Source: Mobilisporobacter senegalensis (GTDB taxonomy: Bacteria; Bacillota; Clostridia; Lachnospirales; Lachnospiraceae). Taken from it: 64,000 nt of DNA. A program made the translations under genes and the position numbers. This document shows positions 34,211 through 43,500 of the stretch, in pieces. Position 1 is the stretch's first letter, and every line of letters starts with the position of its first letter. The notes under the pieces are model-generated. The model had not been told where the DNA came from. It made no database searches and worked only from the letters and a program-made list of their open reading frames with translations. The stretch spans positions 169,180 to 233,179 of the forward strand of contig NZ_RJVG01000007.1 of NCBI RefSeq assembly GCF_003752155.1. The letters run 5' to 3'.

Positions 34211-36298
34211 TTATATAAAGTCAATGAAGGAATCAGAAATAAACTCCGATAGATCATTTTCATAAGTAATTTTTAATTTATGCATTGCCCTCGTACAAGC
34301 AACATAAAGCAGATTACGGTCCATTTCCGTATAATAATTTTCTTTGTTCACTTGTGGAATGATAACTTCATCAAATTCAAGCCCCTTCGCCATATGAATA
34401 GAAGTAATGATGATACCCTCAATAAATTCCTTATCCGAGAAGCCAAGTAGCTTAATTGCTGTATTTACCCCTCCTAAAAGATGGTATAGGTCATTTGCCT
34501 GATGCTGGCTTTTACACAGAATTGCTATAGATACTTTTTCTCTCCCTTTTTCTTCCTTTACTTTCTTTTTTAAAAATTCAATCTCTTCTTTCCTTGTTTG
34601 AAAACCGGTTACTGATACCTTTTCCCCATGCCGTTCTACTGGTAGAACACTGATCCATGGCTGAATCTTTCTGGAAAACTCCACGATCTCATAGGTAGAG
34701 CGATAACTTCTCTTTAATTCCACACATTTCCCATCAGGAAATATATAACTGATTTTTTCCATTGATGTAGAACTATGAGGATTAACATTTTGGTATCTAT
34801 CCCCCATGATCGTTAATTTACATTGAAACAATCTCTTAATAACCCCATATTGGACTGGTGTATAATCCTGCATTTCATCAATTAATAGATGGCGAACGTA
34901 ACCATACTTCATTTCCATTCCTTCCACATGGAGCATGACATATATAAGAGGAAATACATCACAATATTCTAGTTTCTTCTTTTTCTTGTACAAATGTTCT
35001 AATTCAATATATTGAAAAAAATTCTGATAAATCTGTAATGAATTCTTAAAAGGAAACATTTCCTCTATTTGTCTTCTTATACTGGTTCCAAAACTCGCCT
35101 TCCATATCCCTTCTTCTTCCCGAATCATAGATTTTATCTTGTAAATCAGATCATTTATCAATTTGTCAATTCTTTTTAAGATCGGCACACTCTTACTTCC
35201 AGCAAAACGAGATTCTATCTCATCCTTTTTCACGATATATCCACTACATTCTAAATCCTTCCCCTGAAAAAATTCTGTTTCTAAAATATTTAAATACTTA
35301 TCGAGTTTCTCTAAAAAAGCAATTTCCGACTTTTCCTTGATTCTTTTCACATTATCTGGATCATTCCCTTGCAAAATCTCCTCTACCTGCTCTGCAAAAG
35401 TTTGAAAAACTATTTTATCTCCTAATATCTCTCCTGCAAGTTCTTCAAACTCCATCTCTGGGATATTCTCCTCCCCTAATTCAGGCAGCACACCAGAGAT
35501 ATAATCAGCAAATACCTTATTGGGTGAAATAATCATAATATCATCTGAGGTTATCTCCTCTTTGAATCTGTATAATAAAAAGGCAACTCTGTGCATTGCT
35601 ATGGAACTTTTACCAGAACCGGCGACCCCCTGGATAATCATGATATTGGTATCTTCATCACGAATAATTATATTTTGTTCTCTCTGAATCGTTGCCACAA
35701 TATTCTTCATTTTTTCATCCGTAGACTGGCTTAATTCTTTCTGCAGCACTTCATCTCCAATATTTAAGGAACTTTCTAACATATATTCCAGCTTTCCGTC
35801 TTTTATCCTGTATTGGCGCTTTCTTATTATCTCACCATCGATTCTGCCAATGGGTGCCTCATAAAATGCCTGTCCCAATTCAAAGTCATAAAACATACTG
35901 GATACAGGTGCTCTCCAATCATAAATAAGTGGTTCTGCATATTGATTCTCAGAAAAAGAATGAATTCCTATATAATATTTTGTCCCATCCTTATTATCTT
36001 CTTCCTGTCTGCATTTAAAATCGATTCTTCCAAAATACGGGGATTTCTTTGATTTTAGCAACCTCTCTCTTTCCTTTTTTGCCTTCTCTCCAAATTCGAT
36101 TGCCTCAGTGACTGCTATTCGATTCGCTGCTTTTTCAGCAAAATCTAATTCTGCAATATTCTCCCATATATACTTTTTAACATTGCTGACGTCACTTGCT
36201 GTATTGATAATCTGCATATGGACTTTTTTATATGCACATTCAAGTTTCTTTCTAACTTCCTTAAGATATATCTTCTCTTGTTGTTCTATTTTATTCAT
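34211..36298 (-). CDS. helD: HelD-like superfamily 1 ATPase
   Basis: A 695-residue UvrD-like protein of the HelD class, which binds and recycles stalled RNA polymerase in Firmicutes. An N-terminal coiled-coil arm (about 1-90) precedes the helicase core: Walker A GVAGSGKS (224-231), motif II LLIDEMQDYTPVQY near 470, SIHMAKGLEFDEVIIPQ and motif VI LLYVACTRAMHKL near the C-terminus. AAGGAAGGAGTG marks the start. A palindrome (TGGTATGATACCA) lies in its promoter region. Monocistronic by position. Confidence 0.9.
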   Translation of the reverse strand: MNKIEQQEKIYLKEVRKKLECAYKKVHMQIINTASDVSNVKKYIWENIAELDFAEKAANRIAVTEAIEFGEKAKKERERLLKSKKSPYFGRIDFKCRQEEDNKDGTKYYIGIHSFSENQYAEPLIYDWRAPVSSMFYDFELGQAFYEAPIGRIDGEIIRKRQYRIKDGKLEYMLESSLNIGDEVLQKELSQSTDEKMKNIVATIQREQNIIIRDEDTNIMIIQGVAGSGKSSIAMHRVAFLLYRFKEEITSDDIMIISPNKVFADYISGVLPELGEENIPEMEFEELAGEILGDKIVFQTFAEQVEEILQGNDPDNVKRIKEKSEIAFLEKLDKYLNILETEFFQGKDLECSGYIVKKDEIESRFAGSKSVPILKRIDKLINDLIYKIKSMIREEEGIWKASFGTSIRRQIEEMFPFKNSLQIYQNFFQYIELEHLYKKKKKLEYCDVFPLIYVMLHVEGMEMKYGYVRHLLIDEMQDYTPVQYGVIKRLFQCKLTIMGDRYQNVNPHSSTSMEKISYIFPDGKCVELKRSYRSTYEIVEFSRKIQPWISVLPVERHGEKVSVTGFQTRKEEIEFLKKKVKEEKGREKVSIAILCKSQHQANDLYHLLGGVNTAIKLLGFSDKEFIEGIIITSIHMAKGLEFDEVIIPQVNKENYYTEMDRNLLYVACTRAMHKLKITYENDLSEFISDSFIDFI

Positions 36299-36363
36299 GA
36301 AATATCACTCCTTCCTTACCCAAGTCTATCAGCAAATCAAAAAAATACTAGACTTATAATAGG

Positions 36364-36376
36364 TGGTATGATACCA
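36364..36376. promoter_or_regulatory. 13-bp palindrome in the helD promoter region
   Basis: TGGTAT-G-ATACCA is a perfect palindrome about 70 bases upstream of helD, beside TATAAT-like sequences on both strands. GntR-type operators look similar, but no regulator is adjacent. Confidence 0.45.
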
Positions 36377-36392
36377 TACTGTATTAGTACGG

Positions 36393-36417
36393 CCCCGAGT
36401 TTAATTGGGGTTTTTTT
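36393..36417 (+). terminator. orphan plus-strand intrinsic terminator
   Basis: CCCC/GGGG stem with short flanks (GGCCCCGAG...TTGGGGTTTTTTT) and a seven-T run on the plus strand, although no plus-strand gene precedes it. Confidence 0.55.
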
Positions 36418-36466
36418 ACATCTCAAATTCTTTCCCGTTAAGATGTGTTTTTTATAGATAAAAACA

Positions 36467-36497
36467 GCCCTGCTTAAGTTATCAACTTAAGCAAGGC
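36467..36497 (-). terminator. terminator after the FMN reductase gene
   Basis: TGCTTAAGTT/AACTTAAGCA stem with G/C clamp; on the minus strand it is followed by GTTTTTATC. Confidence 0.85.
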
Positions 36498-36503
36498 TTA
36501 ACA

Positions 36504-37139
36504 TTATCTGATAAAATTCATGAATGTTTTATTTTCTCTTTCATTTTCTTTTACTTTATCTTTTCCGTTTTTGACAAGTTCTAATAACCATGCCATGTTT
36601 TTTCCAAGGACACGCATAATCTGCATACCTTCATCATCCTGGGCTGTTTCCCCTGGAGCTGCTCCATAAGCTACATTCCAGTAATTGGATGTTGGCATGA
36701 GCATTTCTGAATAATTAAGGAAATTATTTAATTGGTCAAAGGTTGGAACACCTCCTGATCTTCTTACTGCAACAACACTAGCCCCTACTTTGTGCCGGAA
36801 TAACCCCTTGTTTACAGATGCCACATAGAAGGCACGATCCAGGAATGATTTCATGGTTCCTGGAATCGCAGAATAGTGGGTAGGAGCGCCAAGGATAATT
36901 CCATCCGCTTCTTTCATCTTTTGAATCCATTCATTTACGGGGTCTTTGCTATTTGAACATTTTTCATCCATTGATCTTGCACACCCACCACATGCCAGAC
37001 ACCCTTGAATTAATTTATTACCTACATGAATGATTTCTACTTCAATATTGTCTTTTCCTAATTCTTCTGCTACTACTTTAATTGCTTCATATGTATTTCC
37101 ATTCTTTCTTGGGCTTCCGTTAAATGCTACTACTTTCAT
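36504..37139 (-). CDS. flavodoxin-fold NADPH-dependent FMN reductase / iron-sulfur flavoprotein-like
   Basis: A 211-residue protein with the FMN phosphate loop FNGSPRKNGNT at residues 5-15 and the flavin-contacting GAPTHYSAIPGTMKSFLDR. A cysteine cluster GCLACGGCARSMDEKC (about 46-61) resembles the compact [4Fe-4S] motif of iron-sulfur flavoproteins from anaerobes. It reduces quinones, flavins or other small electrophiles in the cytoplasm. Divergent to an HxlR regulator whose tandem operator-like repeats lie between the two genes, an arrangement typical of quinone or aldehyde-inducible reductases. Confidence 0.9.
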   Translation of the reverse strand: MKVVAFNGSPRKNGNTYEAIKVVAEELGKDNIEVEIIHVGNKLIQGCLACGGCARSMDEKCSNSKDPVNEWIQKMKEADGIILGAPTHYSAIPGTMKSFLDRAFYVASVNKGLFRHKVGASVVAVRRSGGVPTFDQLNNFLNYSEMLMPTSNYWNVAYGAAPGETAQDDEGMQIMRVLGKNMAWLLELVKNGKDKVKENERENKTFMNFIR

Positions 37140-37211
37140 ATTTCATTCCTCCATTTTTATTATAAGTTCATTATATGATTCATATATTTAAGAAACAAGT
37201 ACGCACTTTTT

Positions 37212-37247
37212 AGTAAGTCACCTTACTGTTTGGTAAGATACCTTATC
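37212..37247. promoter_or_regulatory. tandem HxlR-type operator repeats
   Basis: AGTAAG-TCAC-CTTACT (37212-37227) and GGTAAG-ATAC-CTTATC (37232-37247) are two inverted repeats 20 bases apart in the divergent reductase/hxlR intergenic region. Confidence 0.7.
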
Positions 37248-37369
37248 TAGCATTTTCATATTAAGATTGACTTTAATAATAAAATTATTTAATATGATTA
37301 CTAGCGGGTTGATAAAAATAATGCCTAAAAGCAGATAGTTTGATTTTGCTTAACCTGGAGGATCAAAAT

Positions 37370-37720
37370 ATGATTGATTATAATAATAAAAAATATATAT
37401 GTTTACTGGATTTTGGAGTTGAATTTATAAGAGGAAAATGGAAAGCAGTCATACTTTGCCATCTTTATAAAGGTCCCATCCGCTTTCTTGAACTACAGCG
37501 GACTGTTAAGGGAATCAGTCAGAAAGTATTGAATGACAAACTGAAAGAATTAGAACAAGATGGATTGATTATCAAGAATATTTATGCGGAAATCCCACCG
37601 AAAGTAGAGTATTCACTTACAGATAAAGGTAAGGATATTACTAGGATTATCAAAGAAATTGAAGATTGGTCCATACAGTATTATCCGGACTTAAAGGACT
37701 CTTGTAAACAACCTGATTAG
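37370..37720 (+). CDS. HxlR family regulator
   Basis: A 116-residue winged helix of the HxlR/YodB type: GVEFIRGKWKAVILCHLYKGPIRFLELQR, GISQKVLNDKLKELEQDGLI and EYSLTDKGKDI. Cysteines at about 11, 31 and 112 could sense electrophiles, as in YodB. ATG 37370 follows CTGGAGGATC; the longer ORF from 37340 lacks a ribosome binding site. It probably represses the divergent FMN reductase. Confidence 0.9.
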   Translation: MIDYNNKKYICLLDFGVEFIRGKWKAVILCHLYKGPIRFLELQRTVKGISQKVLNDKLKELEQDGLIIKNIYAEIPPKVEYSLTDKGKDITRIIKEIEDWSIQYYPDLKDSCKQPD

Positions 37721-37770
37721 AACTCCTATAACATAAATATATTTAATTCCTGTTTCATCAGGTAAAATTT

Positions 37771-37806
37771 AATTCAGATGTGGTTTGAACCACATCTGAA
37801 TTTTAG
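37771..37806. terminator. perfect palindromic terminator, copy of a dispersed palindrome
   Basis: TTCAGATGTGGTT and AACCACATCTGAA pair perfectly across TG and are followed by TTTTAG. The 32-base core is 29/32 identical to 21111-21142. Confidence 0.7.
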
Positions 37807-37823
37807 TCCCTCTTAGTCGGTAT

Positions 37824-38636
37824 TCATTTGATAAATTCAACCAACTCTTTGTTAAATTTATCCTGTTCATCATAGAATAAACCATGTCCACTAAACTCAA
37901 ATGGAATGAGTTTTGAATTTCTTATTCCTTGATTTAATGCCTTGCCTAGTGAGAATAAGCAGACTTTATCATGTATGCCATGGAGAATTAAAGTAGGCAC
38001 TTTAATTTCACACATATCATCAAATAATTTTTCTTCTCCTAACCATGTTTTTGCAACAGCTGCTGTGGACCAGGAAGCTGCTTGTAAACCCAAGCGAAAG
38101 AACCACTTGGACAGCCCCTCTGTAATATATTGGTAGAAGAACATATTGCCGAAATTCTGTAACATTGCCGGGCGATCCGTATATGTTCCATTAATAATAT
38201 TTTCTACATCTTCTCTCTTTATTCCATAAGGGAAATATGGGCGTTGAATTAAACTAGGTGCCGCAGCTGCACAAAGTACAAGCTTTGATACACCATATCC
38301 TCTATGTCTTGCCATATATCGAACTGCAATTGCTCCCCCTGTTGAATGACCTACCAAAGTAATGTTCTTTAGTTGTAGAACTTCAATGACTGCTCTAACA
38401 TCATCTGATAATCTGTCGTAATCGTAACCCGAATAGGGTTTATCTGACTTACCAAATCCTCTTTGATCCAATCCAATACAACGAAATCCTAATTTGGGAA
38501 GCTGATTAAATTGATACTCAAACAATTCGTGACTTCCTGGCCATCCATGTAAAAATAAAATTACATTATTACATCCCGGATTTAAATCTTCTACATAAAT
38601 TTTAACATCTTCCTCTATACTAATATAGTATCCCAA
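37824..38636 (-). CDS. alpha/beta hydrolase (arylesterase/chloroperoxidase-like)
   Basis: A 270-residue alpha/beta hydrolase: HGWPGS oxyanion loop at 30-35, nucleophile elbow GHSTGG with S98, acid D223 (HGIHDKV) and H251 (SGHGLF). Best general match is the non-haem chloroperoxidase/arylesterase and epoxide-hydrolase-like group. No signal peptide, so cytoplasmic. Substrate unknown. Monocistronic between a converging regulator gene and a Csp-like protease. Confidence 0.88.
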   Translation of the reverse strand: MGYYISIEEDVKIYVEDLNPGCNNVILFLHGWPGSHELFEYQFNQLPKLGFRCIGLDQRGFGKSDKPYSGYDYDRLSDDVRAVIEVLQLKNITLVGHSTGGAIAVRYMARHRGYGVSKLVLCAAAAPSLIQRPYFPYGIKREDVENIINGTYTDRPAMLQNFGNMFFYQYITEGLSKWFFRLGLQAASWSTAAVAKTWLGEEKLFDDMCEIKVPTLILHGIHDKVCLFSLGKALNQGIRNSKLIPFEFSGHGLFYDEQDKFNKELVEFIK

Positions 38637-38725
38637 GATACTACCTCCATAAAATATTCTTATCTCATATTATTCTGTATATTTCATAATGTGAGTTATA
38701 TTAAAGAAATCTTATCTTTTCTCTT

Positions 38726-40423
38726 TTATTCTCTTCTAGCTACTATAATCGAATTGTTAAAATCCAAAATACCAAATCCCCAATCTGGATTAGGATATAA
38801 AATGTCAGGGAATCTGTAGGCTCCACTAGCTAGCATTATTCTTATTTTTGCGCTAGATATTGAAGGATAATTTTCTCTGATGATTCCCCATTCAAAAAGC
38901 ATAGCTACTATACCTGTAGTATAGGCAGCCGCAACGCTTGTGCCCGTACTCCAAGCATATTGATTATTAATGATAGGAGCCAATATATTGACACCTGGAG
39001 CTGCTATATCTGGTTTTGGTCGATTATTTTTCGTAAATCCTTTACTGGCATTATAATATAAGTTTAAACTTTCACTATCATATGCAGTCACAGTTAATAC
39101 AGTTGCTTCATTCCCTGGTGCCGTAATCGTTGTGTAAGGGTTTGAATCAACAAAATAAGTATCTTGTGAAATCCAATCATTAATAGGTAGCCAAATATGA
39201 AAACTTGATAGAATGTCACCAACTCCATAAACTCTAAATCGCCAAGTACCACTTTGTGGATTTCTAAATCGGAAAAGAATGAACTGATCACCCAGTGATG
39301 ACTCGGATAGTGTATTATCAACATTTAAAATTGTATTAATATATTCAAATTGAATCGTAGTTCTTTGCACAAGAAAAGTGGGTACACGCCCTATGAATTC
39401 ACCTGTTGGTGAGAAAATATCAACGCTGAACAAGTTGGGTCCATTTCCCCAGAATTCCATAAAAAAACCTATTTCATTACCAATATTTAATTCTACATCA
39501 TTATAGCCAATCGTTGGTGTAATTTCTCCGAAATAATGACGACCCATGGCTCCCTCATTGCCTGCTGCTACTATAAAAGAGATACCAATCTGATTCCCCA
39601 TATCGGATAAGAAATTATTAAATATACCATCTCCATGATGAGCGCCCTGAGAAGAACCAAGCCCTAAGCAAATAGCAATAGGGCGTTTCAACTCCCTTGC
39701 GATTTGTACCAAATAATTGATTCCAAGCATAATATCATTTTCTTGATAACATAAGGCATCTTCTGGTATAAAGAAAAAATCCTTTAAATATGCTTTTGCT
39801 GGCTTTAATTTAACAACAGCAAATTCAACATTTGGAGACACACCTATAAACCCATTATCTGAATTATATGATCCACCAGCTATCCCAGCCAACCTGGTTC
39901 CATGTCCTATTTCATCTATACTAGGCACAATTGAAAGTGGATTGCTATTTCTTAAAGCTGTGTCTATCTGTTCTCTTCTATATTCAGTACCATAATAAAA
40001 TCCCTCTGGGTATTCATTTTCACTTTCTATTGTCTGGTCCCATATTGATACAATCCTTGAGGAATTATCCTCATATTGAAATGCAGGATTCATATAATCA
40101 ATTCCAGTATCAATAAATCCAACCAATACTCCTTCTCCGGTATAATCTATATCAGGTGTATAATTTAATTGAGCTCTCTCCAGAGATTCATAACCGGTAA
40201 TAGACATTAAGCCATAACATTTAGGGATGATTTCATAACCAAAGCTATAAATAATATTTGAGCTTAAATCTTCAGCAGGTATATAAGCAATAGAATATCT
40301 TTGATTGATTCTATTAAAAGAAGCATCCGTATAAATAGTTTGTATGTCATTAATTATACGTTCATCAATGAGTAAGTCTGCATAATTATTATCTATGATT
40401 TTATATCTTTCTTCATCATTCAT
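38726..40423 (-). CDS. S8 subtilisin-like protease, Csp germination protease type
   Basis: A 565-residue subtilase without signal peptide. Catalytic triad is complete: D105 (FIDTGID), H174 (GHGTRLAGI) and S496 (STGTSVAAA), with oxyanion N289 (AAGNEG). A prodomain-like N-terminus (1-90) and a large insertion between about 300 and 440 (jelly-roll-like) are the layout of clostridial CspA/B/C proteases, which sit in the spore and cleave pro-SleC during germination. CspA and CspC pseudoproteases lack the triad; this one does not. No sleC or second csp gene is adjacent. Confidence 0.85.
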   Translation of the reverse strand: MNDEERYKIIDNNYADLLIDERIINDIQTIYTDASFNRINQRYSIAYIPAEDLSSNIIYSFGYEIIPKCYGLMSITGYESLERAQLNYTPDIDYTGEGVLVGFIDTGIDYMNPAFQYEDNSSRIVSIWDQTIESENEYPEGFYYGTEYRREQIDTALRNSNPLSIVPSIDEIGHGTRLAGIAGGSYNSDNGFIGVSPNVEFAVVKLKPAKAYLKDFFFIPEDALCYQENDIMLGINYLVQIARELKRPIAICLGLGSSQGAHHGDGIFNNFLSDMGNQIGISFIVAAGNEGAMGRHYFGEITPTIGYNDVELNIGNEIGFFMEFWGNGPNLFSVDIFSPTGEFIGRVPTFLVQRTTIQFEYINTILNVDNTLSESSLGDQFILFRFRNPQSGTWRFRVYGVGDILSSFHIWLPINDWISQDTYFVDSNPYTTITAPGNEATVLTVTAYDSESLNLYYNASKGFTKNNRPKPDIAAPGVNILAPIINNQYAWSTGTSVAAAYTTGIVAMLFEWGIIRENYPSISSAKIRIMLASGAYRFPDILYPNPDWGFGILDFNNSIIVARRE

Positions 40424-40489
40424 TTCGTAACCTACTATTTTTTTTAACAGTATATGTTCATTTTATACATAAATGCTAAAAATTAAACT

Positions 40490-40519
40490 AAACAGGGATA
40501 CTTTATAGCATCCCTGTTT
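40490..40519. terminator. terminator after the GH87-like gene
   Basis: AAACAGGGAT/ATCCCTGTTT stem; on the minus strand followed by AGTTTAATTTTT. Confidence 0.85.
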
Positions 40520-40554
40520 ACAAAATTGATTATCATTTTAATAAATTATATATA

Positions 40555-43500
40555 TCATTGAAACATAATATTAAATCCGTTCATAATTAAATATTTTTCA
40601 GGTGCTTCAATGTTACTTGTTGTCAGATTAATAAAAGTTGCCGATCCGTTACTTGTATAAGTATAAATTGCTTCTCCCAGATGTGGCTGTGAAAATCTTG
40701 AAGTGGTAATTGCATCTTTACCCGTTCCATTAATATTAATATTTTTAAATAGAATATTACTAAATCCTCCGCCATATCCAAATTGAATTGCATCCCTTTG
40801 AGAATCTATGATATCAATATTCTCAAATGTAATATTCCTGATACTTGTATTCGAGGCTTCTAAGTCAATGGCTCCACGTTCTCCATTGTAACAGTCTTTA
40901 CTTGTTCCTGAATTAATGATTGTAGTATCTGAGAAAAGGATTCCTGCATTATTTTCAAAATGGTAACCTGGGAATACCGTATTTAATCGGATACCAGAGC
41001 CCATAAAGCAATCCTTGATATAATTGTATTGTGCTTTGTGTCCGGAACCCCCAAAAATTGCAATTGCAGCAGCGCGCCAGTTATTCTCGATGGTGTTATA
41101 CATAAATGAGTTATTCACTTCCATTGGTGCCCCCATAGTACTGTCAGGCCACATAGCTAATCCATCATCCCCATTATTTCTGACACTGCAATTACGAACT
41201 GTAGAATTCTTTGTACCCTGGCAGAAATTCACCCCATCAGCCAGATTATTCCTAATACGTCCATTTTCAATTAATAGATTATCTGCCGGAATGGCTGGAG
41301 TATGGGCATAATCTCCTACCCAGAAACCACATTCAAAATGTTCTTCCCAGAAATCATGAATCTTTGAATTTGTTCCGAAATTATCCATAAAACATTTATA
41401 GATCGCCTGCTGCCCATGGCGGGAACGAAGCATCGAATTAATATATACATTACTAAAGTCTACTGTACCGGTAATTCTAAAAGAAATACCTCCGCTTGCT
41501 GCATTTGGAGAAGTAAATTGGAGGTTCGTATACCACATACCTGCACCAGTAATTATGATATTATTTGCATTAATGGTCCACATTCCGCCTAAATTAAACT
41601 TACCGGCAGGGATATAAACCGTTTTGCCAGAAGAAGCTGCCGCATTAACACAAGCACTAAATGCATTTAAATCATCCGTATTATCATCCGGTGTAGCACC
41701 ATAAGATGTAACTGAAAGTGAATTCGCAGGTTGCGATATGGCAGATGGAACAGGTTCCACTTCTACAAAGTCAACACCGTATTCCAAGCTGTCACCATTC
41801 GTCTTCTGGATTCTTAATCTATCCCCTGCTTTAAGAGGTGTATTTAATTTCCAGTGTACTTCATCAAATCGGAATGCAGCTTGTCCTCCATTTGGTGCAT
41901 CTTGTGGCTGATCTCCTGTGAAATACTGCCATGACCAATAGGATGACAGGGAAATTGTTGAAACTTTCGTTCCATTCACATAGCAGTCAAGAGAGCCGTT
42001 GCGACCCATTCCATCACTAGAGTCTGGCATGGTAAATCTCATATTCACTCCTGCTCCACCCTTGTCAATGGTCCATTCTACATAGGAGCCATTCGCTGGG
42101 AGTGCTACATATTTCTGGTTAGAAGCTTCAGAAGCGGTAAGTGCATAATTAAAATCAGGAGCTTCTCTTAAGATGGCCCCACCACCAATAGAAGCATCTT
42201 CAGATTCGTATCTTGCGTAAGGCATGGTTGCTCCACGGTTCCCACTGCTTACAGATAAATTCCTTTCTAAACTGTTATTGGTTTCATCGGTTTCTGCTGT
42301 TTTATTGTTATAATCTACAATAGCTTTTACCGTATGGGCTCCACTTACTGCATTCCATGTTCTGGTGGAATTTACCATAAATGTGGAGCCTGGTTGTACT
42401 GTTGAGTTACTATCTGCAGATGCAGCTACCTGTGAACCATCTATCTGGAATGCAACTACTCCCGGTACACCTGCTTTGGTACCTTGATTTTGTATTGTTG
42501 CACTAAAAGTAACTGAGTTACCAGCAACCACATAGGCTGGTGACCATGTAATATCTTTTACGATGAAATCCACACCATCTTTTGGAGTAACAGACAGACT
42601 TAAACTGGTGGTATTATTTGTTTCATTGCCCTCATTGGTGGTATTGGCATTATCAACGGTAACGGTAATCGAATGTGATCCTACTGTTGTAGCTGTCCAT
42701 GATCCAGTTACTGTTGTGGTAGCACCAACTGCCAGTGGGATTGTATTATTTGAAGTAGTAGATACTACTGTTCCATCTACTGCAAATGCAACCACCCCCG
42801 GAGCACCTGGTAATGTTCCCTGATTCTTTATTGTTGCTGTGAAATCCACCTTATCTCCTGATATGATTGCAGCAGGGGAATAGGTTACATTAGTAACAAC
42901 TAAATCAGGCATTGGTGCTGTAGTTACTGCCAGGTTCTCTGTATACTGGTTATTATTTTCATTGGATTCAGATATTCTATTAACATCATCTACCCAGGCC
43001 AGTATTGTATGGTTACCTGTTGCAGCCGTCCAATGAGCTGTTCCATTTGGTCCTCCGTTAGCTGTCACTGTCACAGCTGCTCCTGCTGGTAATGAGGAAG
43101 TAGTATTATCCGACCAGCTAACTTGTTTCCCATCAACAGAAAAGCTTACTCCAATAATTGTTCCAGCCGGTGTTGCTTTATCTCCCTGATTTTTAACTAC
43201 TGCACTGAAAATAACATTATTTCCTGTTAGTGGCGAAGCAGGAGTAGATGTAATATCTGTAATCGCCAAATCAATTGCACCGTTTGGATTCTCGTTATTT
43301 CCACCGATATTAATTACTTTAGATGTTTGATTATTATTTTCATTGGTTTCAGATATTCTGTTTACATCATCAACCCATGCGATCACGGTATGATTGCCTG
43401 AGATCCCAGTCCATGCAGAACCACCTGGCCCTCCATTGGCTGTTACAGTAACAGAACTACCTGGTGCTATGGAACCTGTATTATTATCCGACCATGACAC

